Assembly (NCBI RefSeq): GCF_000011365.1
Contig: NC_004463.1
Span: 2,466,001-2,530,000, forward strand
Direction: 5' to 3'
Source: Bradyrhizobium diazoefficiens USDA 110
Lineage (GTDB): Bacteria; Pseudomonadota; Alphaproteobacteria; Rhizobiales; Xanthobacteraceae
DNA: 64,000 nucleotides
A program made the translations under genes and the position numbers. The notes under the pieces are model-generated. The model did no database searches. It was given only the letters and a program-made list of their open reading frames with translations, and was not told where the DNA came from. Below are positions 1 to 8,270 of the stretch, in pieces (positions within the stretch are counted from its first letter, which is position 1; each line of letters starts with the position of its first letter).

Positions 1-2
1 TG

Positions 3-317
3 CCGGCCAGCGGCCTGACGACGAAGGTCGGCATATTCTCGCACCTGCACGGCGGTCCCGGCGGCCCCGACGGCTTGGCGCTGGACAGCGGCGGCAACCT
101 GCTGGTCTGTCACACCGGCTTCGGCTCCGTGTGGCGGCTGTCACCCCTGGCCGAGCCGCTCGACCGCATCGTTTCCTGCGCGGGCGTGGGCACGACCAAT
201 CTTGCGTTCGGTGGACCGGAACGAAAGAGCCTTTTCATTACCGAGAGCCGCACGGGAACACTGCTCCGCGCCGAACTCGAAACGCCGGGCATGCCGCTGT
301 TCTCGCACACCGACTAG
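3..317 (+). CDS. SMP-30/gluconolactonase family protein, C-terminal part
   Basis: The window opens inside this gene, so only about the last 104 residues are visible. The motif PDGLALDSGGNLLVC followed later by NLAFGG and LFITES is the last-blade pattern of SMP-30/gluconolactonase/LRE beta-propellers, which open sugar-acid or related lactones using a bound divalent metal. It is co-directional with the transporter and dehydrogenase genes that follow, so it may be the lactonase of that catabolic cluster. Substrate cannot be told from this fragment. Confidence 0.75.
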   Translation, partial: PASGLTTKVGIFSHLHGGPGGPDGLALDSGGNLLVCHTGFGSVWRLSPLAEPLDRIVSCAGVGTTNLAFGGPERKSLFITESRTGTLLRAELETPGMPLFSHTD

Positions 318-498
318 GTCAGCGCCCGGCTCGCGATCAGTTCGGTATGCATCGGAGCAGGTGGCCGCATATCGCAAACGCGCGGCAGCCAGTCTCTCTC
401 CAGGCCTCCCGGACATCGTAACCGGCGGCCAGCACTCCACTTTTCCAGGGGAGCGCCTCCGATCGGGCGACGCAAGCGCTTCGCTGTAACTTCTATAA

Positions 499-517
499 AA
501 TGAAACTGCGTTTCATT
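499..517. promoter_or_regulatory. Candidate IclR-type operator upstream of the MFS gene
   Basis: A near-perfect palindrome, ATGAAAC-TGC-GTTTCAT, lies in an AT-rich stretch of the otherwise GC-rich gap 318-592. Sites of the form GAAAC-N3-GTTTC are typical of IclR/KdgR-family regulators. It lies about 76 bp before the preferred start at 593, where a promoter would be. A related site with the same GTTTCATTAT half lies at the other end of the cluster near 5931-5952. The regulator is not in the window. Nothing else is seen in this gap. Confidence 0.5.
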
Positions 518-592
518 ATAAATTGCAACATCGTTCTATTTTTGCTATGGCGCGTCATGGCCGGGAAACATCGGCCGGTCTCGGAGGGAACA

Positions 593-1957
593 ATGGCAAG
601 TGTCTCTGCCGCGTCGGTCGGCGCCGGCTTCACACCCGAGCAGGAGAAAATCCTCTCGAAGTTGCTGTGGCGGATCGTGCCGTTCCTGCTGCTCTGCTAC
701 ATCGTCGCTTATCTCGATCGGGTGAACGTCGGCATCGCCAGCCTGACGATGAACCGCGATCTCGGCATCTCGCCTTATGAATTCGGCTGGAGCGCGGGGC
801 TGTTCTTCTTCGGCTATTTCCTCGCAGAAGTGCCGAGCAACCTTGCCTTGCAGGCGATCGGTGCTCGCAAGTGGATCGCCCGCATCCTGATCACCTGGGG
901 CCTGATCTCGGCCGCAACGGCATTCGTGGTCGGTCCCGTCAGCTTCGGCGTCATGCGCTTCCTGCTCGGCCTCGGCGAAGCCGGCTTCACGCCGGGCGTA
1001 TTCCTCTATTTCACATACTGGTTTCCGGCGCGCGTCCGGGGCACGGCGACTGCGGCGTTCCTGCTCGGCATTCCGATCGCGAACATCGTGGGCGCCCCGA
1101 TCTCGAGTTCACTGCTGACGCTCGACGGCTTGGCCGGCTTGCATGGTTGGCAGTGGCTTCTGATCCTGGAAGGCCTGCCGGCGACGCTCCTTGGCTTCGT
1201 GTGCTTCTTCACGCTCACCGACAAGCCCGAGCAGGCCAAGTGGCTGAGCCCCGAGGAGCGGAGCTGGCTCGCGGAGGTGCTGGCGGCGGAGCGTCAGGCC
1301 ATCGCCGCCAAGCACTCATCGCGGCTCAAGGACGCCTTCGTCAATTGGCGGGTCCTTGTCTGCGCCGCCGTCAACTTCTGCGCCATCATCGGCTCCGTCG
1401 GGCTTGGCCTGTGGATGCCGCAAATCATCAAGGGCCTCGGCTTCAGTGTCGTTGCCGTCGGCTTTATCGCGGCAATTCCCTACATCTGCGGCGCCGTCAC
1501 GATGATGCTGTGGGCTCGCCTGTCGGACAGGGGCGGGGAACGAAGCTGGTTCGTGGCATCCGCGCTGCTCGTGGGCGCAGCGTCACTGATTGTCTGCGGC
1601 TATGCAACATCGTCCGCGCTGATCTCGATCGTCGCGCTCTGCGGCGCCGTGATCGGGATCATGTGTTACCAGTCCACTTTCTGGCCGATCCCGTCGAGCT
1701 TCCTCACCGGCAGCGCTGCCGCCGGCGGCCTCGCGATGATCGTCTCGATCGGCAATCTCGGCGGCTTCGTCGGTCCCTATCTCATCGGCATGATCCGGCA
1801 GTCGACCGACAGCTTCTCATGGGCCCTGATCTCGGTGGCCGCATTTCTCACCTTGGCCGCCATCCTGATCCGCGTGGTTGGTGCCAGTCTCCAGCGACCG
1901 GGCGGGGCGACTGACCGCCACACCAGCCCGATCGCAAGCCTCTCGAAAGGAATCTGA
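593..1957 (+). CDS. MFS transporter, anion:cation symporter (ACS) type
   Basis: A 454-residue major facilitator with about 12 hydrophobic segments. It has the family signature YLDRVNVGIASLTMN after the first helix and a second-half LSDR loop. It resembles the ACS family that imports organic anions such as tartrate, phthalate or sugar acids. The start at 593 is preferred because GGAGGG lies just upstream. A longer reading from 500 would place the start codon inside the palindromic operator. The stop is 2 bp before the next gene, so they are probably co-transcribed. The substrate is inferred only from the neighbours. Confidence 0.88.
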   Translation: MASVSAASVGAGFTPEQEKILSKLLWRIVPFLLLCYIVAYLDRVNVGIASLTMNRDLGISPYEFGWSAGLFFFGYFLAEVPSNLALQAIGARKWIARILITWGLISAATAFVVGPVSFGVMRFLLGLGEAGFTPGVFLYFTYWFPARVRGTATAAFLLGIPIANIVGAPISSSLLTLDGLAGLHGWQWLLILEGLPATLLGFVCFFTLTDKPEQAKWLSPEERSWLAEVLAAERQAIAAKHSSRLKDAFVNWRVLVCAAVNFCAIIGSVGLGLWMPQIIKGLGFSVVAVGFIAAIPYICGAVTMMLWARLSDRGGERSWFVASALLVGAASLIVCGYATSSALISIVALCGAVIGIMCYQSTFWPIPSSFLTGSAAAGGLAMIVSIGNLGGFVGPYLIGMIRQSTDSFSWALISVAAFLTLAAILIRVVGASLQRPGGATDRHTSPIASLSKGI

Positions 1958-1959
1958 AG

Positions 1960-2874
1960 ATGAGCGAAAAACAGCAGTTCCGCCTCGGTCTGGTCGGCTA
2001 TGGCGAGATCGGCAGCACGTTGGGAAAAGGGCTGCGCGAGGCCGGACTGCAGCAGATCTTCTGCTACGACAAATACGCCTTCGACGGTCCATACGCCGAC
2101 TTGATCCAGAGCCGCGCCAAGGCGGCAGGCGTCACGCTGGTCAAGTCCAACAAGGAATTGGCTGATACCGCGGAGCTGATCTTCAGCGTCACGCCGGGCT
2201 CGGCGTCGCTCGAGAGCGCGGATGCGTTTGCACCCGTGCTCGATGGCCGCCACACCTTCCTCGACTTCGCCTCCGCCACTCCGAAGGTGAAGTACGGCGT
2301 GGCCGAGCGGCTTGCCAGGACGGGCGCCACGCTCGGTGACGGCTCCATCATGGGGACGCCCAAGCACGGCTATTCGATGCACATGATGTCGAGTGGTCCC
2401 GCCGGGCAGCGCGTCGTCGATCTGCTCGTGCCCTGGGGCATGAGCATCGCATTCGCGGGCGAGAAACTCGGAACGGCTTCGGGCATCAAGATCCTTCGCT
2501 CCGTCCTGATCAAGGGCATCGAGGCGCTGATCGACGAGACGCTGTTGGCGGCCCGGTCCTACGGTCTGGACGAAACCGTATTGGCCTCGGCGTCGAAGAC
2601 GCTCACGCGTCCGTTCATGGACACCGTCGAGAGCCTGACGCCCTCCGGCGTCATCCATGCCAAGCGGCGCACCGAAGAGGTCGAGATGGCCGCCGAGGCG
2701 GTCGCGGATGCCGGAATCGAGCCGCTGATGGCGCGCGCCACGGCGGCGCGGCTCCGCTGGAAGGACAGCCTGGGTCTGAAGGAGCATTTCAAGGGCGTCG
2801 TTCCCGAAAACTACAAGATCGCCATCGATGCGATCGTGGCCAGGACGCAGGCCGGGGCGAAGGCGGCCGAATAA
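1960..2874 (+). CDS. NAD(P)-dependent dehydrogenase with DUF1932 C-terminal domain
   Basis: A 304-residue protein of the 3-hydroxyisobutyrate/6-phosphogluconate dehydrogenase superfamily. The N-terminus has the Rossmann motif GLVGYGEIGSTLG (residues about 9-21). The C-terminal half is all-helical and of DUF1932 type, with the conserved GSASGIK-like stretch GTASGIKILRS. It begins 2 bp after the MFS stop and is followed by a second MFS gene. It probably oxidises a hydroxy-acid intermediate in this cluster. Substrate unknown. Confidence 0.82.
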   Translation: MSEKQQFRLGLVGYGEIGSTLGKGLREAGLQQIFCYDKYAFDGPYADLIQSRAKAAGVTLVKSNKELADTAELIFSVTPGSASLESADAFAPVLDGRHTFLDFASATPKVKYGVAERLARTGATLGDGSIMGTPKHGYSMHMMSSGPAGQRVVDLLVPWGMSIAFAGEKLGTASGIKILRSVLIKGIEALIDETLLAARSYGLDETVLASASKTLTRPFMDTVESLTPSGVIHAKRRTEEVEMAAEAVADAGIEPLMARATAARLRWKDSLGLKEHFKGVVPENYKIAIDAIVARTQAGAKAAE

Positions 2875-2910
2875 GGCCAAGCCCGCCGGGAAGACAACAG
2901 GGAGAGAAAC

Positions 2911-4233
2911 GTGACGGCCGCCCGAACGGAAATCGACCAGATCGAAAAGGTGACGATGCGCAGGGTTATCCTGCGCCTCGTGCCGTTCCTGATGATCTGC
3001 TACTTCTTCGCGTTGCTCGACCGCGTCAACGTCGGCTTCGCAGCGCTACAGATGAACAAGGATCTGGGGCTGACGCCGGCGATGTTCGGCTTCGCCGCCA
3101 GCCTGTTCTTCGTCTCCTATTTCCTCGTCGAGGTGCCCAGCAACCTGGCTCTGCAAAAGGTCGGCGCCCGGCGCTGGATCGCGCGCATCATGATCACCTG
3201 GGGATTGGTGACCGCGTGCATGGCGTTCGTCGTCGGGCCGTACTCGCTCTATGCGATGCGCTTCATTCTCGGTGCGGCCGAGGCCGGCTTCTTTCCCGGC
3301 GCCATCCTCTATCTGACCTATTGGCTGCCGTCGCAGTATCGGGCACGCATCCTGGCGACGTTCACGGTTTCGATTCCGCTCGCCACGTTCCTGGGCTCGC
3401 CGCTTTCGGTCGGCCTGCTTGAACTCGACGGCGCGCTCGGTCTGCGCGGCTGGCAGTGGCTGTTCATCCTGGAAGGGCTGCCGACGGTTCTGCTGGGTCT
3501 TGCGTGCCTGTTCGTCCTGACCGACAAGCCCGCGCAGGCGTCCTGGCTGACCCTGGAACAGCGGGAATGGCTGACCCGGCGCATGGAGGCGGAGGCCGCC
3601 GCGCGCAAGCCGGTCGGGCATCTCACGCTGTGGCAGCTCGCCACCAACAAGCATTTTCTTGTCATGGCCCTGGTCTGCTCCGGCGCCTCCGCCACGGGCA
3701 GCGTGCTGTCGGTCTGGCAACCGCAGTTGCTGAAGTCGTTCGGCCTCTCCAACCTGCAGACCGGCTTTGTCAATGCGATCCCGTACGGCATCGCGACCGT
3801 GCTCATGGTGCTGTGGGGCCGCCATTCGGACAGGACGGGTGAGCGCCGCTGGCACACGGCGATCCCGCTCTTGTTCGCAGCAGGTGGTTTTGCGGCACTG
3901 GGCATGACCGGGACCGCGGTCGCGCCGACCATCGTCATGGTGACGTTCTGCCTGGTCGGTGCATATGCCTTCAAGGGACCGTTCTGGGCACTTTCGGCAA
4001 GCTGGCTTTCGGCGAGCACGCTCGCGGCGGGGCTCGCCGGGATCAACGCGATTTCCAACCTGATCGGCGGCGGCCTGATGGTGAACGTCGTCGGAGTCGT
4101 CAAGGAGCGGACAGGCAGCTTCGTGCTCGGGATGTTGCCGCTTGCGCTGCTGTGTGCCGTGGCCGCGGCCTGTGTCCTCGTGCTTGGACGCAACGTCGCG
4201 CGCGCGGCGGAAATGGCGGCGGTGAAGCCATGA
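2911..4233 (+). CDS. Second MFS transporter, ACS type
   Basis: A 440-residue paralogue of the transporter at 593-1957. It has the same LLDRVNVGFAALQMN signature, a matching VPSNLALQKVGARRWIARIMI block and about 12 membrane segments. GGGAGAG precedes the start. Its stop overlaps the start of the amidohydrolase gene (ATGA), which shows translational coupling. Two similar permeases in one operon may handle related anions, for example the primary substrate and an intermediate; this is inference. Confidence 0.88.
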   Translation: MTAARTEIDQIEKVTMRRVILRLVPFLMICYFFALLDRVNVGFAALQMNKDLGLTPAMFGFAASLFFVSYFLVEVPSNLALQKVGARRWIARIMITWGLVTACMAFVVGPYSLYAMRFILGAAEAGFFPGAILYLTYWLPSQYRARILATFTVSIPLATFLGSPLSVGLLELDGALGLRGWQWLFILEGLPTVLLGLACLFVLTDKPAQASWLTLEQREWLTRRMEAEAAARKPVGHLTLWQLATNKHFLVMALVCSGASATGSVLSVWQPQLLKSFGLSNLQTGFVNAIPYGIATVLMVLWGRHSDRTGERRWHTAIPLLFAAGGFAALGMTGTAVAPTIVMVTFCLVGAYAFKGPFWALSASWLSASTLAAGLAGINAISNLIGGGLMVNVVGVVKERTGSFVLGMLPLALLCAVAAACVLVLGRNVARAAEMAAVKP

Positions 4234-5204
4234 GCGCACGCAGCAAAGGACCGCAGCGCGCCATCACGCGACGCGGCGTTGTCATGGGCATGCTGGCTTG
4301 CAGCACAGGCGCCTTGGCTGCCGGCGCGATGGCTGCCGGGGTGGAGCAGGCGGTGCCCAACAGCACCGGGTCGGCGGCGCCACGCCTGGACGCGAGGGCG
4401 GGCGCGTGTGACTGTCATCATCACATCTATGACGAGCGGTTTCCCGTCTCGCCGCATTGGCGCCAGGGCTTTCCGCCCGGCGCGACGGTCGCCGATTATC
4501 GGCTGCTGCAGCAGCGGCTCGGCACCACGAGGAGCGTGGTGGTTCAGCCGTCGACATATGGGATCGACAACCGGTGTCTTGTAGACGCGCTGGGCCAGCT
4601 GGGCGCCTCGTCGCGAGGGGTTGCCGTCGTTGACACGGATGTCAAGGATGCGGAGCTGCGGGCGCTTGCCGATGCCGGCGTTCGCGCCATCCGCGTCAAT
4701 TTCGTTTCTCCGCAGACCTGGGGCACGACGACACCGCAGATGCTGACCACGCTCGCAGCGCGGGTGAGTCCGCTCGGCTGGCACGTGCAGATCCTGATGA
4801 CGGGCGATCAGGTCGCCGCCCATGAGAGCGTGATCCGGTCGCTTCCTACAAGGGTGGTCATCGACCATCTCGGCCGCATCCCTCAGCCGGAGGGCGTCAA
4901 GCATCCGGCATTCGCCGCGATACGCCGCATGCTGGATGGCGGCCGCACCTGGGTGAAAGTGACCGAGCCCTATGAGGACAGCAAGCTCGGGCCGCCCTAT
5001 GCCGACTCCGGCGACGTTGCGCGTGCCTACGTGCACGCAGCGCCGGAGCGCATCCTGTGGGGCACGGACTGGCCGCATCCCACCCAGCGCGGGACCAAGC
5101 CGGATGACGCCCAGCTGCTCGATCTCCTCGCGGACTGGGTGCCGGACGAACCTACGCGCCGGCGCATCCTGGTCGAAAATCCCGCCGAGCTGTTCGGCTT
5201 CTAG
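4230..5204 (+). CDS. Amidohydrolase family protein (LigI/lactonase-like), probable Tat signal
   Basis: A 324-residue amidohydrolase-2 protein. After the leader comes CDCHHHIYD, the first metal/substrate His motif of this family, and near the C-terminus LWGTDWPHP, its typical closing motif with the catalytic Asp. Relatives include 2-pyrone-4,6-dicarboxylate lactonase (LigI) and D-galactarolactone isomerase. The N-terminus has TRRGVVMG followed by a hydrophobic Ala-rich stretch, which suggests Tat export, unusual for this family. It starts within the stop of the upstream MFS gene. With a gluconolactonase-like gene and an aldolase nearby, lactone hydrolysis in a sugar-acid or ring-cleavage pathway is plausible. 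Confidence 0.8.
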   Translation: MSARSKGPQRAITRRGVVMGMLACSTGALAAGAMAAGVEQAVPNSTGSAAPRLDARAGACDCHHHIYDERFPVSPHWRQGFPPGATVADYRLLQQRLGTTRSVVVQPSTYGIDNRCLVDALGQLGASSRGVAVVDTDVKDAELRALADAGVRAIRVNFVSPQTWGTTTPQMLTTLAARVSPLGWHVQILMTGDQVAAHESVIRSLPTRVVIDHLGRIPQPEGVKHPAFAAIRRMLDGGRTWVKVTEPYEDSKLGPPYADSGDVARAYVHAAPERILWGTDWPHPTQRGTKPDDAQLLDLLADWVPDEPTRRRILVENPAELFGF

Positions 5205-5223
5205 CCGCCAGGCGACAGGCGTC

Positions 5224-5901
5224 TCAGTCGATGTTTTCGCACTTCAACTCGCGCAATTGCCGGTCCACCCAGGAGGCATCGTGCGTGCCGGCTTCGATGT
5301 TGACGATCTGCTTCTGCTCGGCCTCGAACTTCGCCGTTGCGGCCTTGAACACCGCGCCCGTCTGGTCGAACGGCACGCAGAGCAGGCCGTCGTCGTCGCC
5401 AATGATGAGGTCACCCGGTTCGATCACCATCCCGTCGATCGCAATCGGCACATTGATCTCTCCAGGCCCGTTCTTGTAGGGGCCGCGGTGCGTGACCCCG
5501 GCCGCGAAAACCGGGAGCTCCTGGCCGCGAATATGACCGGCGTCGCGGATCGCGCCGTTGATGACCACGCCGGCGACCCCTCGCTTGGCCATTTGCATCA
5601 GCATCATCTCGCCGATGATTGCGTTGGTCAGATCGCCGCCGGCATCGACCACGATGATGTCGCCGGGCTCGGCGAGCGCGATCGCCTTGTGCACCATCAG
5701 ATTGTCACCGGGAGGTGCCTTCACTGTCAACGCGGGGCCTGCGAGCCCGCCACCCTGATGCATGGGACGAAGCCGGGCGCCGGCTGCCGTCAGGCGGGAC
5801 ATGCTGTCGCTCACATTCGCGACGGGCAGGCGGGCAAAGCCTGCGACGACGTCTTCGCCGACCTTTCGTTTCCGCGGCAAAACTCGAAATCCGGCAGACA
5901 T
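5224..5901 (-). CDS. RraA-like / HMG-CHA aldolase family protein
   Basis: A 225-residue protein of the class II pyruvate aldolase/RraA fold. The motif GEMMLMQMAKRGVAGVV and the following NGAIRDAG give the glycine-plus-Arg-Asp arrangement used to bind metal and pyruvate in 4-hydroxy-4-methyl-2-oxoglutarate and 4-carboxy-4-hydroxy-2-oxoadipate aldolases. GTGGAGGAACACC precedes the start. It converges on the amidohydrolase gene with a 19-bp gap, and its own promoter carries a site similar to the one at 499-517. It probably makes the final C-C cleavage to pyruvate or oxaloacetate. RNase E inhibition is unlikely in this context. Confidence 0.8.
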   Translation of the reverse strand: MSAGFRVLPRKRKVGEDVVAGFARLPVANVSDSMSRLTAAGARLRPMHQGGGLAGPALTVKAPPGDNLMVHKAIALAEPGDIIVVDAGGDLTNAIIGEMMLMQMAKRGVAGVVINGAIRDAGHIRGQELPVFAAGVTHRGPYKNGPGEINVPIAIDGMVIEPGDLIIGDDDGLLCVPFDQTGAVFKAATAKFEAEQKQIVNIEAGTHDASWVDRQLRELKCENID

Positions 5902-5930
5902 CGGTGTTCCTCCACTCGAAGGCGACTATA

Positions 5931-5952
5931 TTTTAGAACGACGTTTCATTAT
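5931..5952. promoter_or_regulatory. Candidate second operator, upstream of the RraA-like gene
   Basis: About 30-50 bp upstream of the start at 5901 (minus strand) lies TAGAACGACGTTTCATTAT. The half-site GTTTCATTAT is identical to the right half of the 499-517 palindrome; the left half, GAAC, is imperfect. The position overlaps an AT-rich promoter-like stretch. A shared IclR-type regulator acting on both outer promoters is inferred. The remaining gap to 6159 shows nothing further. Confidence 0.4.
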
Positions 5953-6159
5953 CAGAAAGACGGGCGTTGACGCAAGGCGATCCACCTCGCGTCAGAGTTC
6001 CCCCTATGCTCGCGGTCGAACATGGCGCGGGACGCCTCTGCGGCGCCGCGGCAGGTTGCCGACAGAGCGGCAGCGAAACGAAAGTCCGATAATCCGTTGA
6101 CGTATTGGTGGGCTGCTAGCGGCTCTTACCTTGGTATTGGAGAGGTCATCAGCTCAACA

Positions 6160-6288
6160 TCACCGCACGCCCGTGCCCTTGCAACGCTGGCACTTCACCA
6201 CCTTGTCGCCCTTCTTGAGCAAACCTTTGCCTTCACAGTTTTTGCATTTCTGCTTCTTCTTGATGTTCGGGCCTTTTTCACTGGTCAT
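6160..6288 (-). CDS. 42-residue zinc-finger protein with two CXXCXGXG motifs
   Basis: A very small gene with ribosome site CAGGAG 7 bp before ATG. It encodes a lysine-rich peptide with CKNCEGKG and CQRCKGTG separated by about 10 residues, the paired motif of the DnaJ central zinc-binding domain. The pattern of four Cys and four Gly would bind one zinc ion. No J domain is present. The 42-residue length and the regular motif make it a real gene, perhaps a chaperone- or RNA-associated zinc ribbon; function unknown. It is followed within 240 bp by no other minus-strand gene and is probably monocistronic. Confidence 0.75.
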   Translation of the reverse strand: MTSEKGPNIKKKQKCKNCEGKGLLKKGDKVVKCQRCKGTGVR

Positions 6289-6373
6289 GAAATTCTCCTG
6301 CCGCGAGAGAGCGGTCTTGTCCGGTAGCTCAGCGGAACAGCCGAGCGTCGCCGGGTCAACCCCGAACGGTCAT

Positions 6374-6835
6374 CTATGCCGGCTTCGGCACCACCAGCAC
6401 CGGAATGCTTCCGTCCACCAGGACCTCGGATGTCTGGCTGCCCAAAAACAGCTTTCTGAGGCCGCGTCGTCCATGAGAGGCCATGACGATCAGATCGCAG
6501 CCCCTGGACTTCGCCGTTTCAATGATAGCAGTCGCCGGGTGCGCATTCGGAACGTGCAAAAATTCTGCAGGCGCACCGATCTGCTCCGACATCGCGCGGG
6601 CGTCATCAAGCACTTTGCCCGCACGGGCCTTGCAGGCCGCGTTAAAGCTGTCAATCTCGTCCCGCGTCGGAATCCATCCCGAGTCGTGTCCGCCCCCATA
6701 GTCAACCGGCATCGCTTCCGTCACGGTGATGATTGTCAACCTGGCGTTCAAGGCCTTCGCCAAGGCAATGCCATGCTCAACGCCTCTTCTCGCGACGTCC
6801 GATCCATCCGTGCTCAAGAGAATGTTGGCGTACAT
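6374..6835 (-). CDS. Universal stress protein, UspA family
   Basis: A 153-residue single Usp domain. It starts ILLSTDGSD, where the conserved Asp after the first strand is present, and ends with ASHGRRGLRKLFLGS, the nucleotide-binding loop. The first Gly of the usual G-x2-G-x9-G-S pattern is Ala, so ATP binding is possible but not certain. AAGGGG lies before the ATG. It is close to the tRNA-linked island but on the core side of the tRNA fragment. Such proteins respond to stasis or stress; no specific role is visible. Confidence 0.88.
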   Translation of the reverse strand: MYANILLSTDGSDVARRGVEHGIALAKALNARLTIITVTEAMPVDYGGGHDSGWIPTRDEIDSFNAACKARAGKVLDDARAMSEQIGAPAEFLHVPNAHPATAIIETAKSRGCDLIVMASHGRRGLRKLFLGSQTSEVLVDGSIPVLVVPKPA

Positions 6836-7139
6836 TCGGTGGCCCCTTGCTCGTCGAACAAAGTGATGCCCGGGTAGTATGGTCCGATACGCGGGGCGGG
6901 TCTATTGCCGCGGTGACAACCAATACGGGTCGTTCGTTAGATTCATGAGCCTTCGAACCCGCGAAGCGGCGGGAGCCCACGCTTCGCCTCTCGTTCTCCG
7001 CGCGGCTGCGCCACGCGTAGCCCGCAGGGTTCAGATACCCGCCTTCGCCCTTTGGGCTTCGGCGCGGCAGCCTCACTCGCTTCGCCTTGGATGTGTGGCG
7101 CTGGCTCGCCGAGCCGAAGCTCGCGAAGCGAGCGAAGGC
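6836..7139. other. Gene-free repeat-rich DNA left of the tRNA fragment
   Basis: This 304-bp stretch has no convincing gene. It is full of short palindromes built from GCGAAG/CTTCGC and looks like the repeat-rich DNA that follows tRNA genes in Bradyrhizobium. The 21-bp block at 7000-7020 recurs exactly at 13515-13535. It probably is the original downstream flank of the tRNA before the island was inserted. Confidence 0.5.
7000..7020. repeat. 21-bp repeat, left copy (other copy 13515-13535)
   Basis: The two 21-bp copies are identical and contain GGCTGCGCC and CCACGCGTAG. Each copy sits a short way from a tRNA 3' end: one left of the tRNA fragment, one between the cyclase gene and the transposon. 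They may be homologous tRNA flanks on each side of the signalling module, or two members of a dispersed palindromic repeat family. Confidence 0.6.
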
Positions 7140-7188
7140 TGGTGGGCCCGGCAGGACTCGAACCTGCAACCAGACCGTTATGAGCGGC
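7140..7188 (-). repeat. 49-bp duplication of the tRNA 3' half (probable attachment-site copy)
   Basis: This stretch is identical to 31101-31149, the 3' half of the tRNA gene including CCA, T arm and anticodon. It lacks the 5' half, so it is not a working tRNA. Such a partial tRNA copy at the far end of an insertion is the classic mark of tyrosine-recombinase integration at a tRNA 3' end. No integrase gene remains in the island. Confidence 0.85.
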
Positions 7189-7632
7189 GGGATATGGTTC
7201 AGCTTCGTTGATCTTGCTGTGCCGTTGTTCGGGTTGGATCGCGTTCGTTGCATTTTGGCGCGGTCGTTTCTGGTGCGAAACTGGTGCGGTGCGCGTGGTG
7301 GTTGGTGGGAACGGCGATTGCGTCGATCTCCGTAAGCGAGCAGCAAGACCTGCGTCGCGGTACGGAGCGCTGTCGACCTCGCCTTGCGGACAAGGGAAAG
7401 CGACCCCGCATCAACCATCTGCAACGCCGGCTCACGGCCGTCCTTGTGGCAGAGGTGGTTAGCTACCTGTCGGCGCAGCCCCAGATCACGCGTCCCGCCT
7501 CAATTCAATGTCGGCGCCACTGCTCGCCATTTTTTGTGATGCGACAGGTAGACTTGGGTGCTAAATTGTTCTTCAGGCGTCTATTTGGAAGTCTCGGCAA
7601 GCGGTACTCACAGTCCGGCTCGAGGCGGTGCG
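7189..7632. other. Gene-free left edge of the island, with a possible cyclase fragment
   Basis: No complete gene is seen. On the plus strand at about 7425-7466 a short frame reads RRLTAVLVAEVVSY, resembling the RRLAAILVADVVGYS start of class III nucleotide cyclases. No start codon or continuation is present, so at most it is a remnant. The rest shows no recognisable signal. Confidence 0.3.
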
Positions 7633-8016
7633 ATGCCCAAGATCCTGCTGGTCGAAGACAACGAGATGAACCGCGATATGCTCTCGCGACGCCTCGTGCG
7701 CGGTGGGTACGAGGTCATCATTGCCGAGGACGGAGCGCGCGGCGTCGCGATCGCGACGAGCGACAGGCCAGATCTCATTTTGATGGACATGAGCCTACCG
7801 GTGATCGACGGTTGGGAGGCGACGCGCCAGATCAAGGCGACGCCCGAACTGCGCAAGATCCCTATCATCGCGCTCACGGCGCACGCCATGGCGACCGACC
7901 GGGACAAGGCCCTCAAGGCCGGCTGTGACGACTACGACACAAAACCGATCGAGCTGCAGAGGCTGTTGGGCAAGATCGAGACGCTGCTCGCAGCTACGGG
8001 ACAATGGAGGAGCTAG
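7633..8016 (+). CDS. Single-domain response regulator (DivK/CheY-like)
   Basis: A 127-residue stand-alone receiver domain. The acidic pocket is VEDNEMN, the phospho-acceptor Asp is in LILMDMSLP, and the conserved Thr/Ala and Lys are in ALTAHA and TKPIE. There is no output domain. The start at 7633 fits the family length; an upstream in-frame start at 7558 would add 25 residues unlike the family. It leads the module FIST sensor, hybrid kinase, cyclase and probably shuttles phosphate in that system. Confidence 0.88.
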   Translation: MPKILLVEDNEMNRDMLSRRLVRGGYEVIIAEDGARGVAIATSDRPDLILMDMSLPVIDGWEATRQIKATPELRKIPIIALTAHAMATDRDKALKAGCDDYDTKPIELQRLLGKIETLLAATGQWRS

Positions 8017-8270
8017 AAATTCCGGACAGATGACGAGCTAGCTACACGGCTTCAGGAGGTTGTCGTCGCCATATTGCGGCCGGCGTAAGAACACACAAAA
8101 TGGCCGCTCGCCGCGCTCCAGATGGAGATGGACTCTGGCCAGGCGGTGGGTGCAGTCCTGCGAATTTCATCGCCGGCACCGGCGATCAGCTACCCTGCTC
8201 AGGCGGACGTCCTGACCGGGGCAGAGGCCCGATCGGGGCGGAGAGTTTGTCTTTGTGATGGAGACGACTC

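Noticed and set aside
500..592. Start of the first MFS gene at 500
   Set aside because: That codon is part of the palindromic operator, and the extra 31 residues do not fit the family; ATG 593 has a good ribosome site.
7140..7188. A second functional tRNA gene
   Set aside because: The 5' acceptor strand and D arm are missing, so it cannot fold as a tRNA.
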